A stretch of DNA of 64,000 nucleotides from Chitinophaga sp. E66 (GTDB lineage Bacteria; Bacteroidota; Bacteroidia; Chitinophagales; Chitinophagaceae), in contig CP079103.1 in assembly GCA_019285755.1 (NCBI GenBank), positions 4,931,001 through 4,995,000 on the forward strand, read 5' to 3'. Below are positions 51,261-62,514 of the stretch, piece after piece (position 1 is the stretch's first letter; every line of letters starts with the position of its first letter). Below the pieces are notes generated by a model. That model ran no database searches. It saw nothing but the letters and a program-made list of their open reading frames with translations, and was not told where the DNA came from. Both the position numbers and the translations under genes were made by a program.

Positions 51261-54200
51261 ACAGGGAAGGTATATAGTGTTTACTGTCTTTGTTTTCAGG
51301 ATCGAGGGAAACGCTTTCGATAGAGGCCGTCTTCATTACCCAGCCGAATACCAGCGGGAGGATCACCAGCGCCGCTACCGTAGAGGCTACAAGCCCACCG
51401 ATTACCGCGCGGCCCAGGGGCTCACCTGGTCGCCGCCCTCACCATGCCCGATAGCCATGGGGATCATACCCACCACCATGGCGAGGCTCGTCATAAGGAT
51501 CGGGCGAAGGCGCAGCGCGGCGGCTTCTTTCGCGGATGCCAGCGCGTCGCCGTTATGCTTGCGCAAATGCTCAGCATTCGTAATCAGCAGCACCGCATTC
51601 GAGATGGATACGCCCACAGACATGATGATACCCATATACGATTGCAGGTTGAGCGTACTGCCCGTGATGCGCAGCAGCACCAGCGAGCCAAGGATTACCG
51701 CGGGCACCGTGGTCAGTACCACGAAAGATACGCGGAACGACTGGAAGTTCGCAGCCAGCATCAGGAAGATCACCACGATTGCCACGAGCAGGCCGCTTTG
51801 CAGGCTGCTGAGCGTTTCCATCAGGGTATTGCTGAGGCCGATAGGCTCCATTGAAAGGCCGCGGGGCAGTTCGCCCAGCGAGGCGATGGCCGCCTGTACG
51901 TCTTTGCTGGCGGTGCCGAGGTCGGTATCATAGAGGTTCGCGGTTACGGAGATCAGGGGCATGGCGCCGAGGTTGTCGTTCTCCCCGTAGGTAGTGCCCT
52001 CTGTGATGGTGGCCACGTCGCCCAGCACGGGGCGCGAAGCGTTCTTCATGAGCGGGATCTCGGCGATCTCTTCCAGGTTATTCATCTTGTTCTCCGGGAT
52101 CTGCACCTGTACGCTGTAGCTGAGGTTCGCCTTTTCATCCACCCACACATTCTTTTCCGTTAAACGGCTGGAAGATGTGGAGGCGATCAGCGAACGCGAA
52201 ACGTCGGTCATATCCACTCCCAGTTGCGCCAGCCGAGTACGGTCTACCTCAATGTTGATCGAAGGGTATTTGGTGGATTGCTGCAACTGCACGTCGCGCA
52301 TATATGAAATGCCTTTCAGCTTGTCGATGATCTTATTCGCGTATTCTTCGTTCAGCTTCTTGTTTCTGCCTGAGATGCGCACTTCCACCGGCGTGGGCGA
52401 ACCCTGGCTGAGGATCTTATCCGTCAGCTCGATCGGCTCGAATGATAAGGTCATATCCGGCACTTTTTCCTTGAGCGCCGCACGCAGCTGTTCTTTCAGT
52501 TCTTCCAGCTCGAAGTGTTTTTCTTTGTTCAGGCTCACCTGGATCACCGCTTCGTGCGGGCCAGCCATGAACAGATAGATCGGGCTTACGGAGAACAAGG
52601 CAGGGTGCTGCCCCACATAGGAGGAAGTGATGCTGACGTTTTCCTTGCCCACTACTTCTTCTATCGTCTGAATGGCACGCAGTGTCTTCTGTTCCGTCCT
52701 TTCCATTCTCGTCCCTTCTTCCGCGCGCATCCTGAGCTGGAACTGGCCGCCATTGGTCCGCGGCAGTACGTCCCGCCCGATGCCGGACAACAGCCAAAGC
52801 GCCAGTCCGCTGATGATGACGAGGTACGCGATCACCACAGGCATGCGCACCGGCATAAGCGCATTGATCATTTTCATGAACCCGTTCCGGAACTTTTCGA
52901 AGCGGCTGATTTTGCCGTCGTTATTGAAATCTGCACGTTCTACCAGTACTTTCTTCTGATCCCATGTGTCGTTTTCATTGGCGGGCACATGACCTTTCTT
53001 ATGCGCCTTCATGATCCAGTTGGCCATTACAGGCACAAAGGTTTGGGACAGGAAGTAAGAAGTGATCATAGAGAAACCTATCGCCAGCGCCAGCGGGAGG
53101 AACAGCGATCCGGGGATGCCTTTCATCGTGAAAGCGGGCGCAAATACGGCGAGGATACAGAACAGGATCAGCAGCTTGGGGAACGCGATTTCTTTACAGG
53201 CGTCCCAAATGGCGAGGGCTTTTGGTTTGCCCATATCAAAGTGCTGGTGTATGTTTTCGATCGTCACCGTGCTCTCATCCACCAATATCCCGATCGCCAG
53301 CGCCAGGCCGCTCAGGGTCATGATGTTGATCGTTTGCCCGAAGAGGCTCAGGAACAATACGCCGGAGATGATGGATACGGGAATGGTGAGGATTACGATG
53401 AGCGCTCCGCGGAGGTCTCCCAGGAACAGCACCACCATCAACCCCGTCAGGATCGCCCCGATGATACCTTCAGTCACGAGGCTCTTCACCGCGTTCATCA
53501 CGTAAGTGCTCTGGTCGAATTCGTAACTGAGCGTCACGTCTTCCGGCAGTTGCGCCTGCAGGCGGGGAATGGCTTTCTTTAAGCTCTGTACCACTTCCCA
53601 GGTGGAAGCATCCGCAGATTTGGCCACGTTAAGGTATACGGAACGGCGGCCATTCACGAGGGCATACCCGCGGCGATGTCCGCACCGTCTTCTACCGTTG
53701 CCACATCTCGGAGATAGAGGTTCTGTACGCCGCCTTTAAACAACGGTATGTTCTCGAAATCCTTAATATTCTTAACGGTAGTATTCGTAGGGGTGATGTA
53801 GTTCTTGTCGCCGATACGCACGTTACCGGAAGGGGCCACCTGGTTATTCAGGCGTAAGGCTTCCACCAGCTGATCGGGCGTGAGGTGATGGATACGAAGC
53901 AGCTCGGGGTCTGCTTTGATCACCACGGTCCGGATATTCCTCCGAACGGAGCGGCGCCACCAGTCCTGGGATAGATGTGAACGAGGCACGTACGTATACG
54001 TTGGCCAGGTCCATCAGTTCGTTGTTCGTCCGCTTGTCGGATTTGAGCACCAGCTGGCCAACGGGCAAGGTAGACGCATCAAACCGGATAACGAACGGCG
54101 GTTGTGAGCCCTGCGGGAATACCGCCTGGATACGATTGGAGAAAGCGGATACTTCCGCCGCCGCCTGGGCCATGTTGGTGCCTTCGTAGAAGTTAAGCTT

Positions 54201-54473
54201 CATGAGCGTGAGGCCCTGCACGTTTTTCGTTTCGATCGATTTCAGACCGTTCACGAAAAGCATGATGTTCACATATTGCTTGGCGAAGAAAGCCTCCATC
54301 TGGTTGGGCGTGTATCCGCCGAAGGGGTGCGCGAGGTAGAGCACCGGCATATCCAGCTTGGGGAAGATGTCCACTTTCACTTCCCGCACCGCTTTCACGC
54401 CGAAGAAAAACAATCCCGCCACCAGTACGAGTATGGTGATCGGTTTGTTTAGTGCGCTTTTGATAAGTCCCAT
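51244..54473 (-). CDS. RND-family efflux pump (AcrB/MdtB-like), three frameshifts
   Basis: About 1077 residues. N-terminus MGLIKSALNKPITILVLVAGLFFFGVKAVREVKVDIFPKLDMPVLYLAHPFGGYTPNQMEAF, where the family has P-x-x-D-x-P-x-V. TM helix 4 contains LSGLALAIGILVDESTVTIENIHQHFDMG, with an acidic D-E position used for proton relay, and the C-terminal SYMGIIMSVGVSISNAVLLITNAEHLRKHNGDALASAKEAAALRLRPILMTSLAMVVGMIPMA. Breaks near 53945, 53665 and 51425 (AGCCCCTGG region). A long central loop holds NNDGKISRFEKFRNGFMK, an EF-hand-like insertion unusual for the family. Confidence 0.93.
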
Positions 54474-54486
54474 TATCTTGCTATGA

Positions 54487-55880
54487 TTAAAATTCGTTGA
54501 TAAATAATCCGAAATCTCCGGCCGCCGCTGATTTCAGCAACAGCGCCTGCCAGACGTTGCTATACGCCACGTCGCGGTCGGTCTCCGCGCGGTTGAGGGT
54601 GTACAGTGCCTGGGTGACTTCTACCAGCGTGCTCAGCCCGTTCTTATACATCACGGTCTTCTGGAGATAGGTGTCTGAGGCGGATTTAATTTGCACGAGT
54701 GCTTCGCGGTAAGTATCCAGGGCATTCTTCATCTTCACATCTGCCAGCGAAAGCTGTGCTTTTAATTGCTGGTCGATCACTTCCATTTCATTTTGCAACG
54801 CCTTCGATGTAAACGCCTGCGATTGCATCTGCCGGTTTACCCGCAGGATGCTGGTGAGGTTCCAGGTGACGCCGACGCCCAGCAGGTAATTGGTGCGCGA
54901 AGGTTTCACGCCGTCCCAGTAATTGTGAGTGAAAGCAGTGTGATCGGTGATATATTCCGCCTGAAATCCCGAGCCTCTCGTCTGCAGCACGCTGAACAGG
55001 CTGAACGCGGGATATTGAGGGTACGGATGTACTTCTCCTGTTCCTGGCTGAGCCGGATGCGGCTTTCATAGAATTGCAGGACCGGGTGCACGTCTGTCCG
55101 CATCGCCACCGTATCGGTGACCACGGCAGGCAGCCGGGTGAGGATAGCCGAATCCAGCACGAAGGGCTGAGGCGCCAGTCCCATAAGCTGCGCGAGCTGA
55201 TTCTCCTGCTCCTGCTCCACGTCGCGGGAGCGGGTGAGTGAAATACGGGCGCTGGCTACTTCCGCATTGGCGAGGAGGAATCCACCCCGGCGATGAGGCC
55301 GTTCATCGCCCGCCGGGTAACGACAGAGCGGAAGGTATCGGCGCGTTCCAGGTTGCGCTCCAGGCTTTGGTGAGGCGCTGGGCCGCCAGCAGGTTTAGAT
55401 AAGCGCCGGCCACTTTCACTTCGTGCCGGAACTGCTCTTGCTGCCAGTCGCGCTCATCGCGGTGCGCGAGCGTTTCTGCGGTTTTGATCTTTTCCTTCAT
55501 GCGTCCGAAGGCAAAAACTCCCAATTGACGTTGGCGAGATATAGCGCGCCAAAGGCGGCGTTCCAGTTCTGTTCCGGCATAGCCATACCGGAAGAGGCGA
55601 CACCGAGGCCACCGAAGCCGTATAGCGGGCCGTTCTGGCCGTTAATGGTGCCGTAATCCTGTTGGGCGGACACGCTGAAGTTGGGCAGGTAATCCCGCCG
55701 GGCCTGTTCCGCTGACGCTTTGGAAGCGTTCAGGTAGTTGGCTTTGGCCTTAATGGTACCGTAATTGTTCAGTGCCGTTTGTACAGCATCTTTCAGGGAC
55801 AGCACCTGCGCGCGGGCGCCGATGGAGCCGCTAAGAAGGATAACAGACAACAGCAGATGAACAGGATAGCGAAATGTCAT
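54487..55880 (-). CDS. TolC-family outer-membrane efflux channel, several frameshifts
   Basis: About 466 residues. Signal MTFRYPVHLLLSVILLSGSIGARAQ, then LSLKDAVQTALNNYGTIKAKANYLNASKASAEQARRDYLPNFSVSAQQ, the typical first coiled-coil helices, QFRHEVKVAGAYLNLLAAQRL, and the second half SLADVKMKNALDTYREALVQIKSASDTYLQKTVMYKNGLSTLVEVTQALYTLNRAETDRDVAYSNVWQALLLKSAAAG. Breaks near 55512, 55365, 55275 and 55010. It is the first pump gene after the regulatory pair, 13 bp before the RND gene. Confidence 0.92.
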
Positions 55881-55915
55881 CTGAGTCTAAATGAGCGATT
55901 TAAAGCATGGCAGCC

Positions 55916-57238
55916 TTACAGCTGAGTTTTCTCATGCAAAGAGCGCACATCATTCTGAAGCAATTTTGAAGAAGTGAAAGTCGTGGGAAAATCGATCGAA
56001 ATTATATGATGACCGGCGCTAAAGCCATAGTCAATGGTAAAGCCGCTCATATCGCATATTTGCTTCACGATGGACAGGCCGATACCAACGGAGCTCTGGC
56101 ACATCGTGCCCTTTCTGAACCGCTGGAACATTTCTTCTGTAGGCGCCTGGGGCTCCGCCCCGGTGTTGGAGATCATAAGTTTACTGCCCGTCAGTTCAAT
56201 GGAAATATGGCCGCCGGGATAATTATGTCGGATGGCATTGCCGATGAGGTTATTGAGCAGGATATCCACCAGGGCCGTATGCAGCTTCACTTCCACCCGC
56301 TCCTCGATGCGGTAGTCCATCGTAAGGCCCTTGATCGTAATCAGGTCACAGAAGGTGTTGACGGTTTCACGGGCGTACCGGGAAATATCCAGCAGCTCCT
56401 TGCACTCGAATTCGTTGTTCTCCAGGCGCGCCAGCAGCACGAGGCTCCGGTTGATGCGGGTGAGCCTGTCTACCGCGTTCTGCATATCCGAGATAAGCAC
56501 GGCCTGGTCTCCTTCGATATTGAGCTCGGACATCAGTTCCAGCTTGCTGCGGATGATCGCCAGCGGGGTCTGCAGTTCGTGGGAGGCGTTCTCGGAGAAT
56601 TCTTTCAGGGAGATGTAATCGTCTACAGCCTTGTCGGTCATCTTGCCAACGAAGTTGTTCAGCTCGTTGAACTCGCGGGTACGCGTGGGCTTGAATTCCA
56701 GTTTCTTGCGCGAGCGCAGGTTGAAGCGCTGCAGTTTTTGAGCGTGTTGTAGAAGGGAGCCAGGATCACTCGGGAAGCGAGCCGCGCCGTAAGCACGATC
56801 AGGCCGATAAGGATGGCCAGCTTCCACAGGATGCTCGTCCGCAGGCCAGCAAGGATCTGCTCGGAACGGGTGACGTAGTCCCCGAAATGATTTTATAGCT
56901 TTTGCCGTTGATCATGTGCCAGGAGGCCACAGTGATCTTACGGTCATAATCCTCCAGGTCCGGATCGTGCTTCACATCGCGGTCAGTGATCAGGAAGAAA
57001 TCCGCCGGCATGGTGGAATCCGAAGGCGCTGCTTTGATCCGGCAGCCCTGCATAAACTCCCCTACCGGCTCGCCGCGCCTGAGCTGATCCGCCGCGCGGG
57101 CGTTCACATGCTTCAGCCGCTCAACGGCCGCCTTGTCGATTTCTCCCTTGATGCTGTTGTAGGTAATGATACTGTTGACCGGGATGATCAGCAGCGTTAC
57201 CCCAGGAACCACAACGTAAATCTGTCTACAATCTTCAT
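55916..57238 (-). CDS. Sensor histidine kinase of the efflux operon, several frameshifts
   Basis: About 440 residues. Starts MKIVDRFTLWFLGVTLLIIPVNSIITYNSIKGEI (TM1), a periplasmic domain (DLEDYDRKITVASWHMINGKSYKIISG), TM2 near 56800-56860, a HAMP-like linker, HisKA (LKEFSENASHELQTPLAIIRSKLELMSEL), HATPase (LLNNLIGNAIRHNYPGGHISIEL, SVGIGLSIVKQICDMSGFTIDY). Breaks near 57195 (CTGGGGTAAC needs G5), 56880 and 56745. Similar in plan and wording to the kinase at 14799-16031. It begins 7 bp after the regulator gene. Confidence 0.9.
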
Positions 57239-57245
57239 GCGGAGT

Positions 57246-57928
57246 TTATTGACGAGAGGTGTTGAATTTATAGCCCAGCCCGTATACCGTGCCAATGTAA
57301 TCCGTGCCGTTGGCGGCACTGATCTTCTTGCGGATGTTCTTGACGTGCTGGTACACGAAATCGAAATTGGAAAGATTGTCGGTATAATCGCCCCAGAGGT
57401 GAGCCGCGATCGACTGCCGCGACAATACCCTGTTCTTGTTGACCATAAAATACATCAGCAGGTCGAATTCCTTGCGCGTGGTATCCAGCAGCGAACCGTT
57501 GACCCAGGCTTCGAAGGTATCGATGTTGAGGGTGATCTCGTTGAATACGATGATATTGCTGCCGTTGAGCTTCTTCCGTCTATAGATCGCCCGCAGGCGG
57601 GCGTTGAGCTCCGGCATGTGGAAAGGTTTCGTCAGGTAGTCGTCCGCCCCTTCTTCCAGCCCGATGATCTTGTCGTCCAGCGAATTCTTGGCAGACAGGA
57701 TGAGGGTGCTGCTCTGGAGCTTTTCCTGCCGCATGAAGCGCAGTATCTCCAGTCCGTTGCCGTCTGGCAGCATGATATCTAGCAGCACGCAGTCGTACTG
57801 GAAGGAAATCAGCTTATCCTGCGCATCGCGGATATTATCGCTGATTTCACAGATATACCCTCTCTGGCCAGGAAAGCCGAGATGCTGCTGGCCAGCTCCA
57901 CATTGTCTTCTATCAGCAAGACTTTCAT
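57246..57928 (-). CDS. OmpR-family response regulator of the efflux operon, one frameshift
   Basis: About 228 residues. True N-terminus MKVLLIEDNVELASSISAFLAREGYICEISDN (frame restored near 57863 where GAGGGTATATC needs one more G). Phospho-Asp in CVLLDIMLPDGNGLEILRFM, Ser in LILSAKNS, Lys in DDYLTKPFHMPELNARL. Winged helix: TRKEFDLLMYFMVNKNRVLSRQSIAAHLWGD, ending GLGYKFNTS. It opens a five-gene minus-strand operon: regulator, kinase, TolC, RND pump, adaptor. Confidence 0.93.
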
Positions 57929-58088
57929 AATCCGGCAAAATTACGCACAAATTTGAAGCAATTCTGAAGCTGCGAACCCTTTGCCCTCCCGGATGTTATC
58001 CCTTATACATCTAACTGCCTGACATACAGCATTATCACAAAACTGGCACGTCTTTCGCAACATACTGCCCGTTTTAAAATCCTTTCTT
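57929..58088. other. Divergent promoter region
   Basis: 160 bp between the efflux regulator (minus) and the COG3650 lipoprotein (plus). It is less GC-rich than the genes and should hold both promoters. I see no repeat comparable to the htrA operator. Confidence 0.4.
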
Positions 58089-58991
58089 ATGAAACCATAT
58101 ATTTTAATATTCCCATTAGCAGCGCTCATGGCCGCCTGTTCCGGTGGCGGGAAGAAAGCGGAAGCGGATTCCGCAGACGCGTCCCGGCTCTCGTCTATCA
58201 GCGCCTATGTGTCCGATATCGACGAAAAGCCGCTACCAATAAGGTAATGGCCGCCCATAATTTCGTAAACGGTGATAATTCAGCCGGCATTATCGGCCTC
58301 TACTCCCTTCAAAATAAACCCATCCGGCTCTATATTTTCCCGGAAGGCCCTCCGGGCGACTCCAGCATCGAAACCTGGTTTTACCTCGATACGTTGACGA
58401 CTGATGTGAAAATGGTCCGGGAAGTAGTCACCACTAAAACCGGCGTGATCGAGAATACTTTCTATTTCGATGCTGATACGCTCGTCGGTTCCGAGAGCCG
58501 CAAAGCGCAGGATCTCTCTTCTCTCACGGCCGCCGCCATCACACCTTACGAATCGCCCTTCGGCAAAACCGACTACCGCTTCAGTGCCGCAGAAGTGAAT
58601 CAACTGGCCCAAAGAGCCTCCGCGGCGCTGCAGATAGACCGGAAAGACCTCAGCCCCAAAGCCAACGAAATGCGCCAGCAAGGCGCCTCGCATTGGGCTG
58701 TAGGCAATGAGCCGGGCTGGTCGCTGGCGGTTATTCCACATAAAAAGATCATCTACACAGGTAATTACGGCGAAAACATCATCGAATTCCCGCAGCAGAT
58801 GCCCAGAAAGGAGATAACGACGCAACTATCTTCACCTCCAGCGCCAATGGGCATACCCTCACCGCCAAATTCGCCAATGAAGCCTGCACAGACGACGGCG
58901 ACAAGACACATCCCTTCACCGTTACGCTGACGGTAGACGGAAAACCTTCGTGGCTGCGGCCAGCCTTTATTCTGATTTTCCAGTTTCGTGA
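58089..58991 (+). CDS. COG3650-type lipoprotein, two frameshifts
   Basis: About 301 residues. Signal MKPYILIFPLAALMAAC with lipidated Cys in ACSGGGKKAEA. The N-terminal half has beta-rich sequence (IIGLYSLQNKPIRLYIFPEG, ENTFYFDADTLVG); the C-terminal part has the COG3650 hallmark SHWAVGNEPGWSLAVIPHKKIIYTGNYGENIIEFP, followed by a Cys (EACTDDGDKTHPFTVTLTVDGKTF). Breaks near 58232 and 58808. Family function is unknown; members often occur with META-domain proteins. Confidence 0.75.
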
Positions 58992-58994
58992 CCA

Positions 58995-59035
58995 TAAAAA
59001 GGGACGTCCCATTGCGGAGACGTCCCTTTCTATTT
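58995..59035. terminator. Bidirectional terminator between converging genes
   Basis: AAAGGGACGTC (58998-59008) pairs perfectly with GACGTCCCTTT (59019-59029). Both strands have T-rich ends. It serves the lipoprotein gene and dsbD and overlaps the end of dsbD. Confidence 0.88.
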
Positions 59036-61067
59036 TGCGGTGAAAACCGGGTTATTTCGCTTGCGCTTTTTCCAGCCTTCCAGACCAGCTTTCAGCCAGT
59101 TGGCGTATTCCTGGATGTCGGGCGTGTATGCCACGGGCAGGGTCAGGAGCCTTTCGTCCGGCGTGATGAGCACATACAGGGGCTGCGACTGGTTAATGAA
59201 GTTTACGCGCTGGAAGGTAGCGTATTTGTCGCCGATGGTCACGATCTTCTTGGACCAGCCTTCGTCGGACTGGAACAGGAACTGTTCGGTTTCATCGAGT
59301 TTCTTGCGATCGTCAGTGTAGAGCGATACGAGGATGTAGTTATCCTTGATGAGGGAATGCACTTCAGGATCGGTCCACACGTTTTCTTCCATATTACGGC
59401 AGTTTACGCAGGCCCAGCCGGTGAAGTCGAGCAGCACGGGTTTGCCTTGCTCTTTCGCGAGGGCGAGGCCTTTCTCGTAGTCGTTCATCACATCGGGTTC
59501 CACGGCGCCTTTTTCTTCCGCCGTGTGGTGGCCATACCAGCTGTAGGACATAGGAGGCGCGAAGCCGCTCATGAGCCGCAGGCGCGCGTATTTGGTGTTG
59601 GTGATACCGGGGATAAGGTAAAGCGTGAACGCGCCGAAAAGCAGGCCGAAGAATATCCGGATCTTGCCCATCTTAGGCTTGGGAGTATTCTTACCTCTGA
59701 GGAAACCGAAGAGGTAGAGCGTAGTCAGCGCGAAGATGATGATCCAGATGAGGAAGAATGTTTCGCGATGGAGGATGCCCCAGTGCGCCACGAGGTCGGC
59801 GTTGGAGAGGAACTTCACGGCGAGGGCCACTTCAACAAAGCCGAGCACCACTTTTACACTGGTAAGCCAGCCGCCGGATTTCGGCAGGGAGCTGAGCCAG
59901 TTAGGGAACAGGGCGAACAGGGCAAAGGGCAGCGCCAGGGCCAGGCCGAAACCGGCCATACCGGCGGTCAGCATCCATGCGCCCGAGCCGCCGCTGGCAG
60001 CGGAGCCTGCGCCTGCGAGCAGGGAGCCCATAATGGGACCGGTGCAGGAGAAGGAAACCACCACGAGCGTAAGCGCCATGAAGAAGATACCTACAAGGCT
60101 GTTCTTGTTCGCTTTGGAGTCTGCCTTAGAGGCGAGGCCGCTGGGCAGGGTGATCTCGTACAGTCCGAAGAAGGACAGTGCGAAGGCCACGAACACCACG
60201 AAGAAGATGAGGTTCAGCCAGATATTGGTGGAAATGTTATTGAAGATGGCAGAGTCGGCCTTGCCCGCGATGTGGAACGGCAGGCTGAACAGTACGTAGA
60301 TCAGGAAGATGAAGAAACCGTACATGGAGGCATTGAAAATGCCCGACTTGCGGTCTTGTGAAGATTTGGTGAAGAAGGAAACCGTCAGCGGGATCATAGG
60401 GAACACGCAGGGCGTTACCAGGGCCACGAGGCCGCCGAGGAAGCCGAGTACGAAGATGAGCCAGACGCTGGACTGTCCTTCGTTGCCGATACCGCCCACT
60501 TTCATGATGGGGTTATTCAGGTCGAAGGTGGGGCGTTTGAGGCCTTTGGCAGCTTCAGTATTCACGGTGAACCAGCCTTCCTGTCCGGTGAGGTTACCGG
60601 ACGCGTCCGCCTTGAAGGTAAACTGTGCTTCTTCGGGGAGGATCTCTTCGCCTTTGATCACGAAGAAATGCACTGTACCACGGAGGTCTTTGACGGAATC
60701 GGAGGAATACTTGACGGTAGCGGTGATTTCCGCTTCATTCTCAAAGTATTGGATCTCAGCGTTATCGAGCAGGGGCTCTTTGGCGGTGAGGGAGCTTTAG
60801 TGTCGGCTGTGCTTTGAATGGCGGCGCGTGTGTCGCTGAGGCTGTCGAACGCGATGCGGGAATTCAGCTCATCTCCTTGAGTGGTGGCGAGCAGCTTCCA
60901 GCCGGCGTCTATTTTAGCTTTGAATTTCAGGATGTATTCGCCCGGGCCTTTTTCTCTGAGGAGAATTCCCATTTGGCGTGAACTGGAGCGTTCTCTGTCT
61001 CCTGTGCGAAGGCGGCGGGGCTCAGCAGCAACAGGAAAGCGGAGATCATCGAAACGATATACTTCAT
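59030..61067 (-). CDS. dsbD: DsbD-type thiol:disulfide interchange protein, two frameshifts
   Basis: Passes electrons from cytoplasmic thioredoxin across the membrane to periplasmic thiol proteins. About 680 residues: signal MKYIVSMISAFLLLLSPAAFAQ, N-terminal alpha/beta domain (IDAGWKLLATTQGDE), eight membrane segments with the redox Cys in VALVTPCVFPMIPLTVSFF and VVSFSCTGPIMGSLL, and a C-terminal thioredoxin domain FTGWACVNCRNMEENVWTDPEVHSLI with the C-V-N-C active site. Breaks near 60957 and 60792. The gene follows a stand-alone DsbD N-domain protein 99 bp upstream. Confidence 0.93.
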
Positions 61068-61166
61068 ATGTACGATAGACTTAACAGATTGTATAAGAAC
61101 ATAAGCAAAAAACGAGTTCCTTCGGGTGAAAGAACTCGCTATATGCAATGATAGTCTGAATCAGGA

Positions 61167-61619
61167 TTATTTACCACCCACGTTCACCGCAAAGTCTACG
61201 GAAGTTGGGGGAAGGCATTGATGATCGTCGCAAACCATGAATTCTACGGAGCCTTTCACTTTGGTCACAGCTTTACCTTTTACGGTTACTTTCTGTACGA
61301 AGGTCACGGTATTTTCGTAGTATTTCAGTTCGGAGTTGAAGTTCTTATCGAAGGCTTTGTGCAGCTTACCTACTTCGGAAGTTTTACCTTGTGCGGGAGC
61401 CAGCGGGTTCTTGGCGAACGTGAAGGTGGTAGGAACCGGGCCTTCGCCGGCTTCCTGTGCGTAAAGGTGCCAGCCGCTTTCGATAGTGGCAGTGGCGTGC
61501 ACTTCATACGTGGTAGCGTTCACTTTCTTGGAAGTAAATGTCCACTTCACCGGGTTCATGTCCTGAGCAAATGCCAGTACCGGCATCATCAGGAGCAACA
61601 TGGCAACGATCTTTTTCAT
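61167..61619 (-). CDS. Stand-alone DsbD N-terminal-domain protein
   Basis: Intact 150-residue exported protein, signal MKKIVAMLLLMMPVLAFAQ. It resembles the N-terminal domain of DsbD: PVKWTFTSKKVNATTYEVHATATIESGWHLYAQ and EFMVCDDHQCLPPTSVDFAVNV, with the Cys pair C-D-D-H-Q-C in the place of the DsbD-alpha cysteines. It lies just before dsbD, whose own N-domain visible here lacks that C-x4-C, so this protein may be the missing thiol-exchange partner. That division of labour is an inference. Confidence 0.85.
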   Translation of the reverse strand: MKKIVAMLLLMMPVLAFAQDMNPVKWTFTSKKVNATTYEVHATATIESGWHLYAQEAGEGPVPTTFTFAKNPLAPAQGKTSEVGKLHKAFDKNFNSELKYYENTVTFVQKVTVKGKAVTKVKGSVEFMVCDDHQCLPPTSVDFAVNVGGK

Positions 61620-61671
61620 ACTTCTTTCTTTAATTGGTTGGTTGTTTTTGGTTCTCCACCAGGCCTTTTGC

Positions 61672-62361
61672 CTAGTTGTTATTTATCAGACTCTGGAAGA
61701 TCAGCTGCCCGTCGCGGTTGCCCAGCACTTCGCTGGTGGCGCGCTCAGGGTGCGGCATCATCGAATACGTTTCTGTTCTTATTGCAGATACCCGCGATGT
61801 TACGGATAGCGCCGTTGGGATTAGCAGAATCAACAACATTGCCAAACTCATCGCAATAGCGGAAAATTACCTGATTATTTGCAAAAAGCTCTTCCAGGGT
61901 AGCATCGTCAGCATAGTAACGACCTTCGCCATGTGCTACGGGGATCATCAGCGGACGGCCGGTCACTTCTTTGGTCAGTGAAGCCTGGGTATTTTCGCTC
62001 TTGATGAAAACGTTCTTGCAAACGAACTGCTGGTTCTCGTTCTTCAGCAAAGCACCGGGAGCAGACCAGCCTCGCAGAGAATCTGGAAGCCGTTACAAAC
62101 ACCGATCACGCGGCCGCCTTTGTTGGCAAATTCGATCACGCTCTGCATCATGGGGCTGAACTTGGCGATCGCGCCGCAACGCAGGTAGTCGCCGTAAGAG
62201 AAGCCGCCAGGGATCAGGATGCAGTCTTCCGTGCTAAACATGCTCAGATCCTTGTCTTTGTGCCAAAGGCTGATCACTTCCTGGTTCAGATCATTGCGCA
62301 GGGCATCGATCATATCTTGGTCACAGTTAGAACCGGGAAACGTAACAACTCCGAATTTCAT
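61672..62361 (-). CDS. purQ: Phosphoribosylformylglycinamidine synthase subunit PurQ, two frame breaks
   Basis: Class-I glutamine amidotransferase subunit of the purine-biosynthesis enzyme FGAM synthase. About 230 residues: MKFGVVTFPGSNCDQDMIDAL, LIPGGFSYGDYLRCGAIA, the nucleophile Cys in GRVIGVCNGFQILCEAGLLP, and the His-Glu pair in MPVAHGEGRYY-like (IPVAHGEGRYYADD) and MMPHPERATSEVLGNRDGQLIFQSL. Breaks near 62062 and near 61757; the second is not a simple homopolymer loss, since FGMMPHPERA needs about two bases more. Stand-alone purQ implies a separate purL elsewhere. Confidence 0.93.
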
Positions 62362-62514
62362 TTATTTATTTGTTTGAATATTTCTCTGGAATTAGCAAAA
62401 TTACTGAGCATTAGGGACATAACAAGCACCATTCACAGATTTATCAAACCGCTAACACTTTTCAACCCTTCCCCTTTCACCCTAACGGCATTAAATCAAC
62501 TCAACCCCATTCCC
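62362..62514. other. Intergenic region, nothing recognised
   Basis: This AT-rich gap of 153 bp upstream of purQ should hold the purQ promoter. I see no purine riboswitch or clear PUR-box-like repeat. Confidence 0.4.

Noticed and set aside
52515..53582. Open frame of 355 codons antisense to the RND pump
   Set aside because: Low-complexity His/Arg/Asp-rich shadow of a well-defined transporter.
58988..60361. Open frame of 457 codons antisense to dsbD
   Set aside because: Gly/Glu/His-rich translation with no domain; dsbD is unambiguous on the opposite strand.
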